Shown here: positions 5,605-6,107 of the stretch, piece by piece
Layout: every line of letters begins with the position of its first letter
How positions within the stretch are numbered: position 1 is the first letter of the stretch
NCBI GenBank assembly: GCA_001824645.1
Contig: MHYD01000048.1
Span: 36,312-42,418, forward strand
From: Planctomycetes bacterium RBG_13_46_10
GTDB lineage: Bacteria; Planctomycetota; Phycisphaerae; Sedimentisphaerales; Anaerobacaceae
Direction: 5' to 3'
Length of the DNA: 6,107 nt
The notes under the pieces: generated by a model
What the model saw: only the letters and a program-made list of their open reading frames with translations
The model's database searches: none
What the model was told of the DNA's origin: nothing
Program-made: the position numbers and the translations under genes

Positions 5605-5625
5605 CCCCAGGCACAGGTCCTGGGG
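5605..5625. repeat. Perfect 7+7+7 inverted repeat
   Basis: CCCCAGG and CCTGGGG enclose CACAGGT. It sits about 37 bp beyond the thioesterase -35. On the minus strand a T5 run follows only after about 12 nt, so it is at best a poor terminator protecting the promoter from read-through. Confidence 0.5.
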
Positions 5626-5628
5626 CTA

Positions 5629-5653
5629 AAAAATTGGCTTTGTTTGGCTTTGT
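5629..5653. repeat. Direct repeat copy 1 with tandem 10-mer
   Basis: AAAAATTGGCTTTGT (5629-5643) is followed immediately by a second exact TTGGCTTTGT (5644-5653), giving a tandem duplication of the 10-mer. The full 15-mer recurs at 5730-5744. Confidence 0.7.
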
Positions 5654-5660
5654 TTTTACC

Positions 5661-5680
5661 AATCTACAAAATTGTAGATT
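5661..5680. repeat. Perfect 9+2+9 palindrome
   Basis: AATCTACAA and TTGTAGATT flank AA. The inner TCTACAA/TTGTAGA arms recur in swapped order at 5788-5807. Confidence 0.7.
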
Positions 5681-5729
5681 TTCTCCTATTCACTTGTTAC
5701 AAAAGAGTTTACGTTAATTTTAGCCTTAC

Positions 5730-5744
5730 AAAAATTGGCTTTGT
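5730..5744. repeat. Direct repeat copy 2
   Basis: This is an exact copy of the 15-mer AAAAATTGGCTTTGT found at 5629-5643, about 100 bp away. The flanks differ. Confidence 0.7.
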
Positions 5745-5787
5745 CCCGTCTTGAGCCGGGTCGAAAGATTTGCAAAAAAAGTCCGAT

Positions 5788-5807
5788 TTGTAGAACATTC
5801 TCTACAA
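5788..5807. repeat. Perfect 7+6+7 inverted repeat
   Basis: TTGTAGA and TCTACAA flank ACATTC. The arms are the same heptamers as in the palindrome at 5661-5680, in the opposite order. Confidence 0.65.
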
Positions 5808-5811
5808 TTGT

Positions 5812-5837
5812 CGAACAAAGTTCGTCACGAATTTCGT
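5812..5837. repeat. Two adjacent small palindromes
   Basis: CGAAC-AAA-GTTCG (5812-5824) is followed by ACGAA-T-TTCGT (5827-5837), both perfect. A TCGCGA lies just after. The arms resemble the CGAACT of the terminal palindrome. Confidence 0.45.
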
Positions 5838-5939
5838 CGCGAATCCGGCGTGCCGAATCGACGGATGAGTTTGCATAATTTCGGCAATATGGATAAGTAA
5901 TCGGGTGTAGCTTCATTTTCATATCTGCCAACCTTTACC

Positions 5940-5973
5940 CCGTGAGATAACCAACTCACGGCCTTTTATTCTT
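5940..5973 (+). terminator. Terminator-like stem-loop without a matching gene
   Basis: CCGTGAG (5940-5946) and CTCACGG (5955-5961) form a perfect 7-bp stem with an 8-nt loop, followed by CCTTTTATTCTT. The form suits an intrinsic terminator on the plus strand, but no plus-strand gene lies before it in the preceding 800 bp. It may instead be one more repeat module. Confidence 0.35.
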
Positions 5974-6005
5974 GTCGATTCTGCGTTAGGTCGCCGGATT
6001 TGCGT

Positions 6006-6022
6006 AGAATCCTCAAGATTCT
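6006..6022. repeat. 6+5+6 inverted repeat related to the one in ogt
   Basis: AGAATC-CTCAA-GATTCT shares its arms and the CAAGATTC core with the inverted repeat inside ogt at 3142-3158. A further GATTCT lies at 5977-5982 and could pair alternatively with the AGAATC arm. Confidence 0.45.
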
Positions 6023-6050
6023 TATCTTACGGGGTGAACTTCTGAGTTCT

Positions 6051-6084
6051 GCTATCCGCTATCCCCCATACCCTATCCCCTATT
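6051..6084. repeat. Degenerate CTATCC-rich repeat
   Basis: CTATCC or CTATCCCC recurs (CTATCCGCTATCCCCC, then ACCCTATCCCCTATT), giving a pyrimidine-rich run of loosely repeated 7-9 bp units. It is similar in style, but not in sequence, to the TACTCG run inside ogt. Confidence 0.5.
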
Positions 6085-6089
6085 AGCAA

Positions 6090-6107
6090 CGAACTATCCA
6101 TAGTTCG
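6090..6107. repeat. Perfect 8+2+8 palindrome at the window edge
   Basis: CGAACTAT and ATAGTTCG flank CC. A related GAACT-TCTG-AGTTC lies at 6036-6049. The element may continue past the edge. Confidence 0.65.

Larger units (their letters stand above)
5686..5922 (-). other. Doubtful 78-codon open frame, probably repeat-derived
   Basis: An ATG at 5922 with AAAGG about 9 nt upstream opens a frame ending at 5686. The product (MKMKLHPITYPYCRNYANSS...) has no recognisable domain, signal or membrane segment. It runs through several of the inverted repeats and the ACAAAGCCAATTTTT motif, where it reads DKANFCKAKINVNSF, a type of peptide I recall from repeat-derived planctomycete reading frames. I do not regard it as an established gene. 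Confidence 0.15.
5574..6107. other. Gene-poor repeat mosaic
   Basis: About 530 bp upstream of the thioesterase promoter hold no convincing gene. Instead there are many short perfect inverted repeats, a 15-bp direct repeat with a tandem 10-mer, a stem-loop with a T-rich tail and a CTATCC-rich stretch. The minus strand contains ACAAAGCCAATTTTT twice, coding KPIF- or KANF-like peptides that I recall in spurious planctomycete proteins (unverified). The region looks like accreted dispersed repeats rather than a decayed gene. Confidence 0.6.

Noticed and set aside
5605..5625. Intrinsic terminator at the CCCCAGG hairpin
   Set aside because: No T-run follows directly on either strand and no gene ends just before it.
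5574..6107. CRISPR array
   Set aside because: The repeats are short, unequal in spacing and mostly inverted; there is no regular repeat-spacer pattern and no cas gene.

Overview
The window looks like chromosomal DNA from a moderately AT-rich bacterium, most likely an uncultured member of Planctomycetota (Phycisphaerae-like). The gene families alone do not settle this. The lean rests on the short dispersed repeats, whose style (TACTCG runs, CTATCC runs, the ACAAAGCCAATTTTT motif, a 'VIPSxxEG'-encoding palindrome) I recall from such assemblies; this is from memory and unchecked.

Positions 1-2742 hold a minus-strand housekeeping cluster, read right to left: pheA (chorismate mutase/prephenate dehydratase with an ACT domain), tpiA (triosephosphate isomerase), secG (Sec translocon subunit) and the 5' part of a yicC-type RNase gene cut by the left edge. 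Gaps are 53, 11 and 57 bp, so one transcript is plausible. A stem-loop lies in the pheA leader.

Positions 2743-4267 hold ogt (O6-methylguanine-DNA methyltransferase) on the plus strand, divergent from pheA, and convergent with it a minus-strand gene for a zinc-ribbon plus membrane PH-like-domain protein. The ogt gene carries what looks like a dispersed repeat inserted in frame between its N-terminal and catalytic domains. A second repeat-like sequence forms its C-terminal tail.

Positions 4268-5100 hold a small plus-strand operon: a four-helix membrane protein (DUF2178-like) overlapping by 14 bp a 76-residue Cro/CI-type regulator. A 7+5+7 bp inverted repeat sits in the promoter, so the regulator probably controls its own operon. 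Convergent with it, and overlapping by 23 bp, is a YbgC/FadM-type acyl-CoA thioesterase gene with a near-consensus promoter and a palindrome in its spacer.

Positions 5570-6107 contain no convincing gene. This stretch is a dense mosaic of short inverted and direct repeats, ending at the window edge inside a perfect 8+2+8 palindrome. The most unusual signals are this mosaic and its apparent link to the repeat inside ogt. I see no rRNA, tRNA, CRISPR array, transposase or prophage gene.
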